A stretch of 64,000 bases of DNA from Aptenodytes patagonicus. Lineage: Eukaryota > Chordata > Aves > Sphenisciformes > Spheniscidae. Within the stretch, counting starts at the first letter, position 1; each line of letters opens with the position of its first letter. The stretch is from assembly GCF_965638725.1 (NCBI RefSeq), contig NC_134955.1, positions 9,390,316 to 9,454,315 on the forward strand, read 5' to 3'. The position numbers and the translations under genes were made by a program. A model generated the notes under the pieces. The model was not told the DNA's origin. It saw only the letters and a list, made by a program, of their open reading frames with translations, and did no database searches. Positions 39,401 through 47,561 of this stretch are shown here, piece by piece.

Positions 39401-40917
39401 TGTGTGGAAACTGGCCAAAATCTTTCATATGATTTCTTATCCCCCCAAATACAAAGTATTTTCCCCCAAATTTAAAATGTTCACAGAATATTTCCTTGGT
39501 CAAGTTTCAATGAAAACAGCTTTTTCTCTCTCCCACTTTTCTCCCGGTTTCCTTTACTCAAACATCTTTCAGTACCTTACTACCTCCTTGACCATATTAG
39601 CAGGAAAAATAGAGGAAAGTTAAATTAGATAAAAAGATAGAGGGGCACTGGTACTTTAATTGTTTCAAAACAGTCTTGTAAAAATAAATTTAAAAAATCA
39701 GCTTTTTTTCTGTTAATGCATTAGTTATCTTGCCAGTTACAATACAAAGAAATTATGGTGGGCTGGGAAAGAAACATTTTATAGATGCTGAAAGGTACTG
39801 ATATTTTTTGAAACCTCAAGCAGGAAGAAAAAGCATTAAACTCAGTCTGCAGGACTATAACCAAGCAAAATGTAGTAAATGAAAAGGGATGAAGATTAAT
39901 GCATTCCAGAATTACGATACCCTGATTTTTATGCCTTTTTATGCCTTCCGAAACTTTCTCTAATTACTGAACTATTTACTATTGCTAGTCAAATATAGTA
40001 CCTCAGCTGGAATCAGTGCTGAATTTTGTGGGGACTCTAAACAGGGCCCTAAGGGGGAGGACAGCAAAAGGTCCCGACTGAGGAAGAAGTGTGTTTCAGA
40101 CTGGCTCAAGCACCAATCTCACCTGCAGGGGACCGGCATGGATACGCCAGCTACCCCCTGCTCTTTTCCCACCTCGTTATATGGATCCAGACTAAGGAAG
40201 CAATTTTACCCAGCAAGCTCAATTAAAGAAACTTTAAAGAAAATATTTTCTAAATGCAGATTGTATATTATCCCCCCGACACTCTACCAGAAGATCCCCA
40301 GGCAGGTTTGCCACCCAGGTTCCTCCCCACCCCTAGGCAAAAATCAAGAAGAGATTCACCGTAAAACTAGAATAATTCAGAGCAACTCTGTTAACTTACT
40401 TGTAACTAGGTAGCTTCCCCTTGGTTTCTCGTACATAGGAAAGGTAACATTTCCATAAATCAATGTGTAAAACCTTCATAAGGCATCGCTGAAATAACTG
40501 TTTAATACATCAAGAAGACGTGATCAGGATACCAGATATAGAAATCAGGTTTCTACTTTTAAAGCTATAAAGTATGAATTAAAATAATCTCAGTAATTAT
40601 GACTGAGATTTGTAAGAAAGAATAAGTTAAATTACTCTTCCTTTTGACTTAAGCATCTCTGTGCTATGCGAGGGAACTGGAGAGAATTAAGCAGAGAAAT
40701 TCCTCTGCGCACTTCACTGATTACAGCTTGGTAGCACAGCAAATCGACTTTAGTGACACTTCTTGTCTGTGTTTTTGAATAGCGCGTTCAATGACAGCTA
40801 TAGTTCTTTTCAATCTGCTTTAGCCTAATCACAAGATACTTGTTCTTGCTATAGAGATATATTACATATATTGATAAGACTCACCTTTTCCACTTTGTCA
40901 TAATTTTTTGCTTTAAT
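24256..40917 (-). CDS. CSTF3: CSTF3, cleavage stimulation factor 77-kDa subunit, residues 76-717 (5' end outside window)
   Basis: CstF-77 is the scaffold of the nuclear cleavage stimulation factor. It dimerises and holds CSTF1 (CstF-50) and CSTF2 (CstF-64) during pre-mRNA 3'-end cleavage. Eighteen coding exons join in frame for 642 residues. With the 75 N-terminal residues of the human protein this gives exactly 717, the human length, and the sequence is nearly identical. The HAT (half-a-TPR) repeats fill roughly residues 76-549 here, including [37 protein letters not shown] and [20 protein letters not shown] proline-rich segment follows (about 560-640) and then the C-terminal part ending [12 protein letters not shown]. 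Acidic EDSDDDEEK and basic NKAVKRP stretches lie near the end. Exons for residues 1-75 were looked for and not seen, so they should lie beyond 64000. The gene runs tail to tail with TCP11L1. Confidence 0.96.
24459..25466 (-). other. CSTF3 intron before the last exon
   Basis: This is 1.0 kb of AT-rich sequence. No repeat or RNA gene was recognised. Confidence 0.8.
25467..25527 (-). CDS. CSTF3: CSTF3 coding exon (residues 631-650)
   Basis: This 61-nt exon encodes [20 protein letters not shown]. The donor is GTAAGT and the acceptor ends AAATCAG. Human has I in place of L near the end. Confidence 0.94.
25652..25746 (-). CDS. CSTF3: CSTF3 coding exon (residues 599-630), proline-rich
   Basis: The exon encodes [19 protein letters not shown] through LLPPPVCFQ, the proline-rich linker. 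The acceptor is CCCGCAG and the donor is GTTTGT. Confidence 0.94.
26146..26299 (-). CDS. CSTF3: CSTF3 coding exon (residues 548-598)
   Basis: The exon encodes [19 protein letters not shown] through [10 protein letters not shown], identical to the remembered human block. The acceptor is TTTCGCAG and the donor is GTAAGT. Confidence 0.95.
26300..27861 (-). other. CSTF3 intron with (AAAAC)n microsatellite
   Basis: This 1.6-kb intron contains a short (AAAAC)n repeat near 27134-27157. Chance open frames on both strands were not recognised. Confidence 0.75.
27131..27158. repeat. (AAAAC)n microsatellite
   Basis: Four or more consecutive AAAAC units are flanked by an A run and CATTTT. The tract is short enough that polymorphism is likely but untested. 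Confidence 0.9.
27862..28057 (-). CDS. CSTF3: CSTF3 coding exon (residues 482-547)
   Basis: The exon encodes [20 protein letters not shown] through the end of the HAT-C region at ALGYK. The acceptor is CTTTTACAG and the donor is GTAGGT. Confidence 0.95.
28058..29372 (-). other. CSTF3 intron
   Basis: This 1.3-kb intron shows nothing recognisable beyond splice signals. Confidence 0.75.
29373..29442 (-). CDS. CSTF3: CSTF3 coding exon (residues 459-481)
   Basis: This 70-nt exon encodes [20 protein letters not shown] plus KS. The donor is GTACGT. The acceptor is TTTTTAAAG; the phases at both ends match the flanking exons. Confidence 0.94.
29443..31315 (-). other. CSTF3 intron holding copy 1 of a duplicated element
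   Basis: This 1.9-kb intron includes 30398-30470, which resembles 31748-31823 in the next-but-one intron. A moderately GC-rich patch lies at about 30540-30850. Confidence 0.7.
30398..30470. repeat. Duplicated intronic element, copy 1
   Basis: Bases 30437-30468 match 31791-31822 at 28 of 32 positions, and the similarity extends upstream to a shared CTCACAAAAT. The family was not recognised. Confidence 0.6.
31316..31418 (-). CDS. CSTF3: CSTF3 coding exon (residues 425-458)
   Basis: The exon encodes [20 protein letters not shown] through YIDYLSHLN, a HAT motif. The acceptor is GTTTGCAG and the donor is GTAAGC. Confidence 0.95.
31511..31654 (-). CDS. CSTF3: CSTF3 coding exon (residues 377-424)
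   Basis: This exon of 48 whole codons encodes [19 protein letters not shown] through [10 protein letters not shown]. The acceptor is CCTTAG and the donor is GTAATC. Confidence 0.95.
31655..32989 (-). other. CSTF3 intron holding copy 2 of the duplicated element
   Basis: This 1.3-kb AT-rich intron shows nothing recognised except the element at 31748-31823. Confidence 0.75.
31748..31823. repeat. Duplicated intronic element, copy 2
   Basis: This is the partner of 30398-30470, in the same orientation and about 1.35 kb away across two CSTF3 exons. The homology includes CCTCTGTGTTGTT exactly. Confidence 0.6.
32990..33064 (-). CDS. CSTF3: CSTF3 coding exon (residues 352-376)
   Basis: This 75-nt exon encodes [20 protein letters not shown] and then IDPTL. 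The acceptor is TTATTTAG and the donor is GTAAGA. Confidence 0.95.
33065..34222 (-). other. CSTF3 intron
   Basis: This 1.2-kb intron has a segment at about 33899-33930 (TTATCCCCATTTTAAAAGTG) that weakly resembles the reverse complement of the MIR core. Nothing else was recognised. Confidence 0.6.
34223..34339 (-). CDS. CSTF3: CSTF3 coding exon (residues 313-351)
   Basis: The exon encodes [20 protein letters not shown] through [10 protein letters not shown], a HAT repeat. The acceptor is TTATAACAG and the donor is GTGAGC. Confidence 0.95.
34340..35388 (-). other. CSTF3 introns flanking exon 34748-34857
   Basis: Introns 34340-34747 and 34858-35388 are AT-rich, with a C run near 34513 and a G run adjoining the acceptor at 34860. 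No other feature was seen. Confidence 0.75.
34748..34857 (-). CDS. CSTF3: CSTF3 coding exon (residues 276-312)
   Basis: The exon encodes [20 protein letters not shown] through SSKLLAEKG. The acceptor region is an unusual C-rich run (CCCCCCCCAG) and the donor is GTAAGC. Confidence 0.95.
35389..35551 (-). CDS. CSTF3: CSTF3 coding exon (residues 222-275)
   Basis: The exon encodes [20 protein letters not shown] through EDQTLITKR, spanning the HAT-N to HAT-C transition. The acceptor is TGTTTCAG and the donor is GTAATT. Confidence 0.95.
35754..35831 (-). CDS. CSTF3: CSTF3 coding exon (residues 196-221)
   Basis: This exon of 26 whole codons encodes [20 protein letters not shown] and ARRVAK. Its phase-0 start matters for the alternative exon candidate at 38014-38150. 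Confidence 0.95.
35832..38522 (-). other. CSTF3 intron with GC-richer interior
   Basis: This 2.7-kb intron has a GC-richer interior (about 36380-37850) and contains the exon-like unit at 38014-38150. Open frames in the GC-rich part run on both strands and look like chance. Confidence 0.7.
38014..38150 (-). other. Exon-like unit inside CSTF3, not in the known protein
   Basis: On the minus strand a pyrimidine-rich tract ending CTTTCAG precedes 137 bases that end CAG before GTGAGT, a near-perfect donor. Entered in the frame of the preceding CSTF3 exon it gives TAG at the second codon, so inclusion would end the protein there. In a different frame it is fully open. It carries an ATG at 38128-38130 in good context (A at -3, G at +4), and the 39-codon frame from that ATG joins in phase to GINIHLAKK at 35754-35831. 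The encoded peptide was not recognised. It may be a poison exon, an internal first exon, or chance. Confidence 0.45.
38523..38649 (-). CDS. CSTF3: CSTF3 coding exon (residues 153-195)
   Basis: The exon encodes [20 protein letters not shown] through DYNKYEE. The acceptor is CTATTTAG and the donor is GTAATC. It ends on a codon boundary. Confidence 0.95.
38756..38790 (-). CDS. CSTF3: CSTF3 35-nt micro-exon (residues 142-152)
   Basis: The exon encodes [11 protein letters not shown] plus two bases. It lies between a TCACATAG acceptor and a GTAAGT donor. Its small size makes it easy to miss in automated prediction. Confidence 0.94.
38887..38953 (-). CDS. CSTF3: CSTF3 coding exon (residues 119-141)
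   Basis: This 67-nt exon encodes [20 protein letters not shown] and YQ. The acceptor is TTTCCTCAG and the donor is GTATGG. Confidence 0.95.
38954..40399 (-). other. CSTF3 intron
   Basis: This 1.4-kb intron is crossed by a 143-codon open frame on the plus strand (39982-40413) that runs into a CSTF3 exon and was judged to be chance. No repeat was recognised. Confidence 0.7.
40400..40497 (-). CDS. CSTF3: CSTF3 coding exon (residues 87-118)
   Basis: The exon encodes [20 protein letters not shown] through GKLPSY. The left boundary is a GTAAGT donor. The right boundary is set at 40497 to include LFQ, as in human. A second AG nine bases further in offers an in-frame alternative acceptor. Confidence 0.92.
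40885..40917 (-). CDS. CSTF3: CSTF3 33-nt micro-exon (residues 76-86)
   Basis: The exon encodes [11 protein letters not shown], 11 whole codons, between a CCCTATAG acceptor and a GTGAGT donor. This is the most upstream CSTF3 exon found in the window and begins where human residue 76 begins. Confidence 0.92.
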
Positions 40918-43900
40918 CTATAGGGAAGCAGAAAAAAACAAATCACTTAAGAAACTATTTTAGAATAGTAGGAATATATTCTTCATACAGTACTATAGCA
41001 TTCCAGTTTGTACTTTGGCTGCCTAAACTAATTACATTGTAACACCACATAATGTTGCAAAAATATAACTAAACATACAAAAATCATGTACTTTGCTTAG
41101 CTTTTTCAAAATTAGCTTTTTTGTTTTGTTTTTCACTTCCACTAGGGCCAAAATTTAGGTATCGGTAGGTAAAGTTGCTTTCCTGTATTCTGGTTTGGAC
41201 ACCCAGACTTAGCCTCTTATTTTAAGGTACTCTGTTGCCTTAAGTGCATATATTGACTTAGGTACCAAAGCCTCTAGATCAGGATTTAGTAAATTAAGGG
41301 TAAAATACCATATTTACAAAACTAATAAGCTAATAAATGTATTATATTTGAATATTTATTCCTCAAAGTACACATTGCTATAATACGCTGATGCTGAATA
41401 AGGGAATAATAAAGCATGGAGAATCCGTTTTTCGACAGGTGCCCCCAGCCCTGGTGCTCCCTTCCAGGAGGGACCAAACCACACTCACATCTCGGCACTC
41501 GTTTCATTCAGACAGCACGCACACCGCAAGGGTAGAGGGTGAAACCTAGTCTCAAAGTAACAGGTTGCCTTTCAGATAGGACACAGAAAAGCACGAGAGA
41601 TGTAGAGGGCAGACTGGCACCTTTCATTTATTTATTAGCTCCAGTTACGTTAAACACACTAGGCAATCTGTAAAGACACACCCTGAAGAAACAAGGAAAC
41701 TCTACAATGCCTCTAGAAGATGCTTATCTGCACTGAAATAAAGAGCCTTTAACGAAATAAGGATTTGTTATGCTGTATTGCATTTTTTTAAAGCATCAAA
41801 ACTCCCTTTTATATCTCAAAAAAGAGTCCAAAAAAGACATCTAAAGCTCTTTGTTTGTTTAGGGGACTCACAGCTTTTTTCTTGGTGTGAAACACAAGAG
41901 CCACGGGAGCAGCTCTGAAAGCCTTTCCTTTTCCCCAAGGAGCACGGCGGGAGGCAGCAAACAGCACCCTTTTGCACCAGGTATTAATTATATCATTCTC
42001 ATTCTAAAGCACGAGAGAATTTTTAATGGAAGCGTTAGGAAACACCGTCTCATCTGCAGGAGGCCTAAAATAAATAATATGTCCTGTACTGCACTGCCTT
42101 TCCTGTCTGCTGTTCCCTGAGTTTCTATACTCCTGCAACACTCCGGCCTCCAGACCCCTAAACATAGGGGTCCCATAGAGTATCCCCATTTCTCTCACTC
42201 CTGAACAAGAGCAATTAAAAATTGAGAATTCAAACAAGTTTTGCAGAAAAACTTTAATGGCATACATGGCAGACCAGACCCTTGTGTCCGTACCGCTTTT
42301 GAACTGGAGCAGTATCCTGCCCTGGTCAAAATGATTTCAAAAAAATCTGGGTTTGCAGGAAGTTAAGCCTAATTACATCTTGCACACACCATTTTCCAAG
42401 TCTTTCTGCAAACTATTCAGGTAAAAGATAGCTGACCGAAGAAATGACTGATTACAGGAATAAGTGATATTTCAGAGCAATGTTAACTAGAACAAATCAG
42501 GAGGCAGCATGTCCGTACTATGGAGAACACCTCTAACCTCTGCCGTAAGACACGCAGACCCAACACACCCTCAGGTACGGGTACGTATCCTACTGCCACT
42601 TTCTCACAGCTTTTTGTTGGAAAAGCACAATCTTTCAACCTTTAAAAAGCACTTATAATAATTGTAGGGTTGTTTAGACAGAAGTCTTTTGTGGACACAA
42701 ATTAAGGAGTCTGATCCTGCCCTACTTCTAGCTGAAGGAAAATACCTTCTTATATTTTAAATTTCTCCTCCACTGTAGAGTCCAAAAAAAGACATTTCCC
42801 ATTTTTACTTCATCCTTTTTTGACAGTAACTTTTCAGGTTTCTCAACACCTCTTCGAATATGACGAAAAGAATTCAACTCTCACTAAAGAGCAAGAGCTC
42901 TCAGTCTACGCCTCCCACCCCCTGCAAACTCCTTTTATCCTTGGTCACTGAGTGGAGAAGAGCAAATGAATCTTGGTTTGTGTATCTAGCACAGAGCACA
43001 GCTCCCTGCACTTCTTTTCCCTTGTACTTACTCAAGTAAAATCTTCAACAAGATGAGCAGAAACTTTTTTTTCAAAAAGAGTGAATCCCCAGGAGATAGT
43101 ATAAATCCTTTTTTTTGTGAAAATTAAACAACATTAATCCATGGCTTTGCCACTGACAAAAGGCATCACCTTGTAGTTATTCAAGAACAAGACCAAAAAT
43201 AATTTTTAAAAGCTCAGAAAGGCAATAAGCAGGCAGGGCAAAAATTAGTGTGCCTTCCAGGTTTAGCCATGTAAAAAATGTTTTGCACATCTGCCTTGAG
43301 TTACTACACCAAAGACAATTCCTAGACATAGCCGATAGGGCTGTGAATGCTGCCTGCCTGCTTAGCACATCTCCCTGCCCCTTATCACCCGAAAGCCCAA
43401 TGACAACTATTACTCAGCGTAAGTGACCCAGACTGACCTCAGTAATTGTATACGGCATCAAGTAAGTGCACGGTAATCCCACTTAATTGTTTACTAGAGC
43501 AGTTTTATTAGCACGTGGCACCACTCCCAACATCAAAAAGACGGAGCACAGGGAGTACTTATCAATTAAACTACATGCACTTCCAATAACCAAAGACCTT
43601 GAAGAGTAAAATATTTTGCTAAGAAAAAAAAGCTGTATTCTTTATTTGCATGTGTTATGACTCAAAGAACAAAATATTTTCTACATGAATCAGATATATG
43701 AAAAGCTGTCCACATCTGGACTTCAAGTCAGTGTTATGTATTTGTTAAATCCACACAAGTGGTTTGACAATGACATCTGAAAATTCAGAAATCTTGGTAC
43801 CGATGACGTTAGGAGGTTGGAGACTGGCAGGATTTGTTAAAAATAAAGGAAAAGAAAAAGCAATATTGGCCAATGCCTACTGGGTCTCTCTCACTGGAGA

Positions 43901-45642
43901 GTTTTTACCAAGCCCCCAGAGCCAGAGGGAAGAGCAGCTGTTTCTCCTGTGGGAATTTGTTTGCATATCTTGGCTCACCACTCCCAAGAAAACATCCTGG
44001 CAGCCCTGGCATGGAGGGGTGGCACAGGGACGCCACAGGGATGGGGAAAGCCCATCATCAAAGAGGGCACACGCTGCCTCCAGGACTCACCGTCAGCATA
44101 TTTCTGTTACATGTTTTGTTTTTCCTGTTACAGACACAGGAACAGGCAGTGATTAGACATGGACAAGCATTAAAGGATTGACATTAATACTGTATTTTTG
44201 TCCTTAAAGACAAACACAACGAAGTGAACTATAGCTCTTTACAAGAGATTATCCTTCAATTTCTAACGCCGCCTGTATTCCTATTCTGATTGCTTAATTC
44301 AAGAGGTAGGCGTTACCCTCATGGAGGCTAACACATAGGAGTGTCTCCACCACAAATCCACCACCTACAGAGTGAGCTTAGGCACGTTGTCATTCCGAGG
44401 TAAAATTGGTATATATGAGTATCTCCCCTCCATCCTTGAAGCCTATACAAAGACCACCTAGTCTGACCAGCTATACTTGCACACTCCTATAGTAAAACAC
44501 ATCTGACCTTGCCTTCCTCTGCCTGTGACAATGAGAAATTCCACCTGTTTTGTGGAAAGAGTAACTTTAAATTGGATGCTCCAATAGGAAATTTAAGTCA
44601 CTACTGTATCAGCGTTGCACAACATGAATTTATAATAGCAGGCTCAAATTTTTTCCTAGAATACACAACATGCTTCCCAATAACGAGCTTCACAAACATT
44701 CAAGGGCAAAATTTAATCCATAAATTACATTTCGCCCTTTTTAATAGACTTACTAAAACACATAGGTATCATTTATGATTATGCAAAGCAAGTGATTTTA
44801 TTAATCTAGAGACTTAAGGCTACTTGTAGTTGTCTGGAAACATACAACACAAACCTAGAACATTTGCTTGTTTTATTTTAACCTTTTCAGTGTTTCTTGG
44901 TTTCAACCAAGCTCCTGAGGAAGCAAGATCAGCACATGGTACTTAAGGATCTGCATGGCTTTTTCTGCCATGACTCATTTCCTTCTTCCAGGCCTCATCT
45001 ATTTCTATATCCCAACTCCCTCTCCTTTTTCAATGGTTATCTTCCAAGGAAAAAAAAAAATATTTTCTCAAGCATAAAATTTAATGTTCCCTTATCCACT
45101 GCCTCCAGCTCTCCCCTTGGTGAGGTAGATCCTCTTGCCCTCTCTCCTCCCCACCACCCCTGCACTGCTCTCCAATGTTTTTTGGAACTTTTTTTGGAAG
45201 AGGGACCTGAAGAGAAACGCCACATGCCACTGGCAGACTGCACCAGCTGATGAGGGACAGGCTGGGAGAGGAGAAAACACCACAACAGCGCCGGCGTCAA
45301 CTTTCTGAGGATTTAGTTCATAGTGACTGGTATTTTTAGAACTACTATTTCCTAAAATCTAGTTTCATTATAAATACTACCATGTATGCAACACCTTTAA
45401 TGTTTTTTTTTAAAAACACACACACAACATATGTTTCAGAGTACAAAATTACAACTAGAGCATACATGTATGTATTTGGAAACACTGCTTTTGTTTATTA
45501 ACTGAAGGGAGCTCACTGTTAAAGACCTATATTCATTCACACAGACGACTAGGTATTAGGTAATTAAAAAGTTAACATTTTTTAAAAAATCAGACTACAC
45601 AAAATTTATCATCACTGAATCCATTTGTGTTGACAATGTGCC

Positions 45643-45674
45643 TTTTTTTTTCTTTTCTTTTTTTTTTTTTTTTT
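45643..45674. repeat. T-rich tract
   Basis: Near-continuous T is interrupted by two single C residues. It could be the reverse poly(A) tail of an old retroposon on the minus strand, but no body was recognised. Confidence 0.8.
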
Positions 45675-46132
45675 ACATCTTGATTGTTAGGGTAATATAA
45701 TCAACTACCCACTGCCAAGTCCAGTGGGACGTAATTTGGGTCTCTACTAGTACAGAACCGTAGGTGTAATAAAACACATTCACATTTCTCTACCTGTTTC
45801 CAAAATACAGGTTAGGGCTGGCTGGAGAGATGTTCACACTTTATTTACAGAATAAATACTGCTTGGACCATAGCAGTTCAAACTTCTCAGACTGCCTTGA
45901 AGAAATGTAATCTTTGAAAGGATGAAGACAGTGCAATGTGCTAATTCATTCTTTTATGTTTAGCACAGTCAGCCTTTTGCTATTTGCTGAGGCTTCCAGT
46001 CAGTGACTAATTGCGTGAGCAGTTAACATGACAAACTCGTTTTCCTACAGGTCAAATAACAGCAATTACCTTTGCAAATGGCAAACCAAGCTCGGCTCAA
46101 GTACATGAAATGCAGGTGAAATGCAGGACTAA

Positions 46133-46161
46133 TTCCACAACCATGGCATTACATCAAAATT
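46133..46161 (+). repeat. 29-bp direct repeat, copy 1
   Basis: This 29-base string containing ACAACCATGGCATTACATCA recurs exactly at 46707-46735. The flanking bases differ on both sides. Confidence 0.95.
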
Positions 46162-46706
46162 TACATTTACATTGCACTCGCATGTGGTCATTAACCCAAG
46201 GCGGCTGGATTATAACTGCCTAGATAACTGGGCGTAAAACTTATCTTATGTATGCTGAACAAAGCACGTATTTCATTTGTGCAAGATACTCCAAGACTTA
46301 ACCAATGAAATCCTTTATTTAAAACCATTAGCATATAATTGCAGATGTAATTTCTGTCATATATAACTTTACTACAATTTATACCAGATAAGGATTGAAT
46401 GATTCCGTATTTTTGCAGTCTTCATTTGGGGTTTTAATATTCCTTGTGAAAAGATAGCTTTTATCTTGCTATTAGTAAAGACTGCAAGGAAGAGATACAG
46501 TACACTGAGTATGGGAAAACTCATTTTCTCAAAATGTAATGAGATGACATTCTAAGTATTTTCATTCAGTATGGTGTAATTTTTCACATTCGCATGGTTA
46601 TGCGTCTCAATTTCAAAGTCTGGCATACAGTGGGATTTGAAAAGTTCCTTAAAATTATTCTAAACGAAATGCCTCCAACTACTATTACATGTATTATTTC
46701 TAGAGC

Positions 46707-46735
46707 TTCCACAACCATGGCATTACATCAAAATT
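46707..46735 (+). repeat. 29-bp direct repeat, copy 2
   Basis: This is an exact copy of 46133-46161 in the same orientation, starting 574 bp further on. Confidence 0.95.
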
Positions 46736-47530
46736 GAAAAATCATGTTGTTTCCACCAGATATATCATCACTTGAAAAACAGTCTCCTTACAGGATGTAG
46801 TCACAGTTGCCATATAGATGGCTACAATGTAGAGCCAAAAAAAAAGCACCACTTTGCAGTCTGCTTCCTGATCACAACCATCTTTTAGGTTTCACAGTTG
46901 TTTCCCGATTAACAAAATAGTGGCCTATCATGTATACTATCACATATTTGTTTTTATATTTAGATATACTTTAAATTTGCTCCCAGTATTTAAGAATAAA
47001 TCAACTTTTCAGTAACTAAGACTATTGTTTAAGCTAATGAACAGGACCTGTAATTCTGCAAACCCAATTACCAGTTAATATCCTACATTCATAAATATGG
47101 CAACAGGCACTTGCTGGGCAGCTAGTGAAAACGTTAACTTTCTATAGCAAAATTCTGGGCCGCATCACCATTTTCTGTTGAAGACAAAAACCAACAGCAA
47201 AAGGCGGCTCTGTCTACAGGTAAAGCGATCGTTAGTAAATGAAGGGCAGCATTTTTCGTAAGGAGCAAGCTGCAGTGGGAGATTGGGACAGGACAGTGGC
47301 AGAGCTAGAGCGCGCTGCTGCATGAATAGCCAGTAATACGCAAGGTTGTTCCTCACTCTCTATCTTCTTGAAAATTGTCATTACAGCCTCATAACCCCAA
47401 GCCGTTAATAGCCTTCAGGAACAATTAATCAAAGTACCTTAGGTTAACACACTCTACCAACCTTTCTCCTCTCAGAGGCAGCAGCCTAGAGACATCTCTG
47501 CAAGAACATCTCCACCATCTGACTAATTGT

Positions 47531-47556
<26 letters not shown>
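47531..47556 (+). repeat. A26 homopolymer
   Basis: There are twenty-six consecutive A residues. They could be the tail of a plus-strand retroposed transcript, but the upstream sequence was not recognised. Confidence 0.9.

Positions 47557-47561
<5 letters not shown>

Noticed and set aside
39982..40413. 143-codon open frame on the plus strand opposite CSTF3.
   Set aside because: It crosses an intron-exon boundary of CSTF3 on the other strand, shows no recognisable protein features and has no promoter. Length alone does not support a gene.
43764..44181. Overlapping open frames of 130 and 115 codons in intron 3.
   Set aside because: Two frames are open over the same GC-richer patch, neither is recognisable and no paired splice sites were seen.
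44432..44500. CCACCTAGTCTGACC-type string resembling CR1/L3 family ends.
   Set aside because: Only about 15 bases look similar, with no extended match or terminal octamer repeat. Too weak to list.
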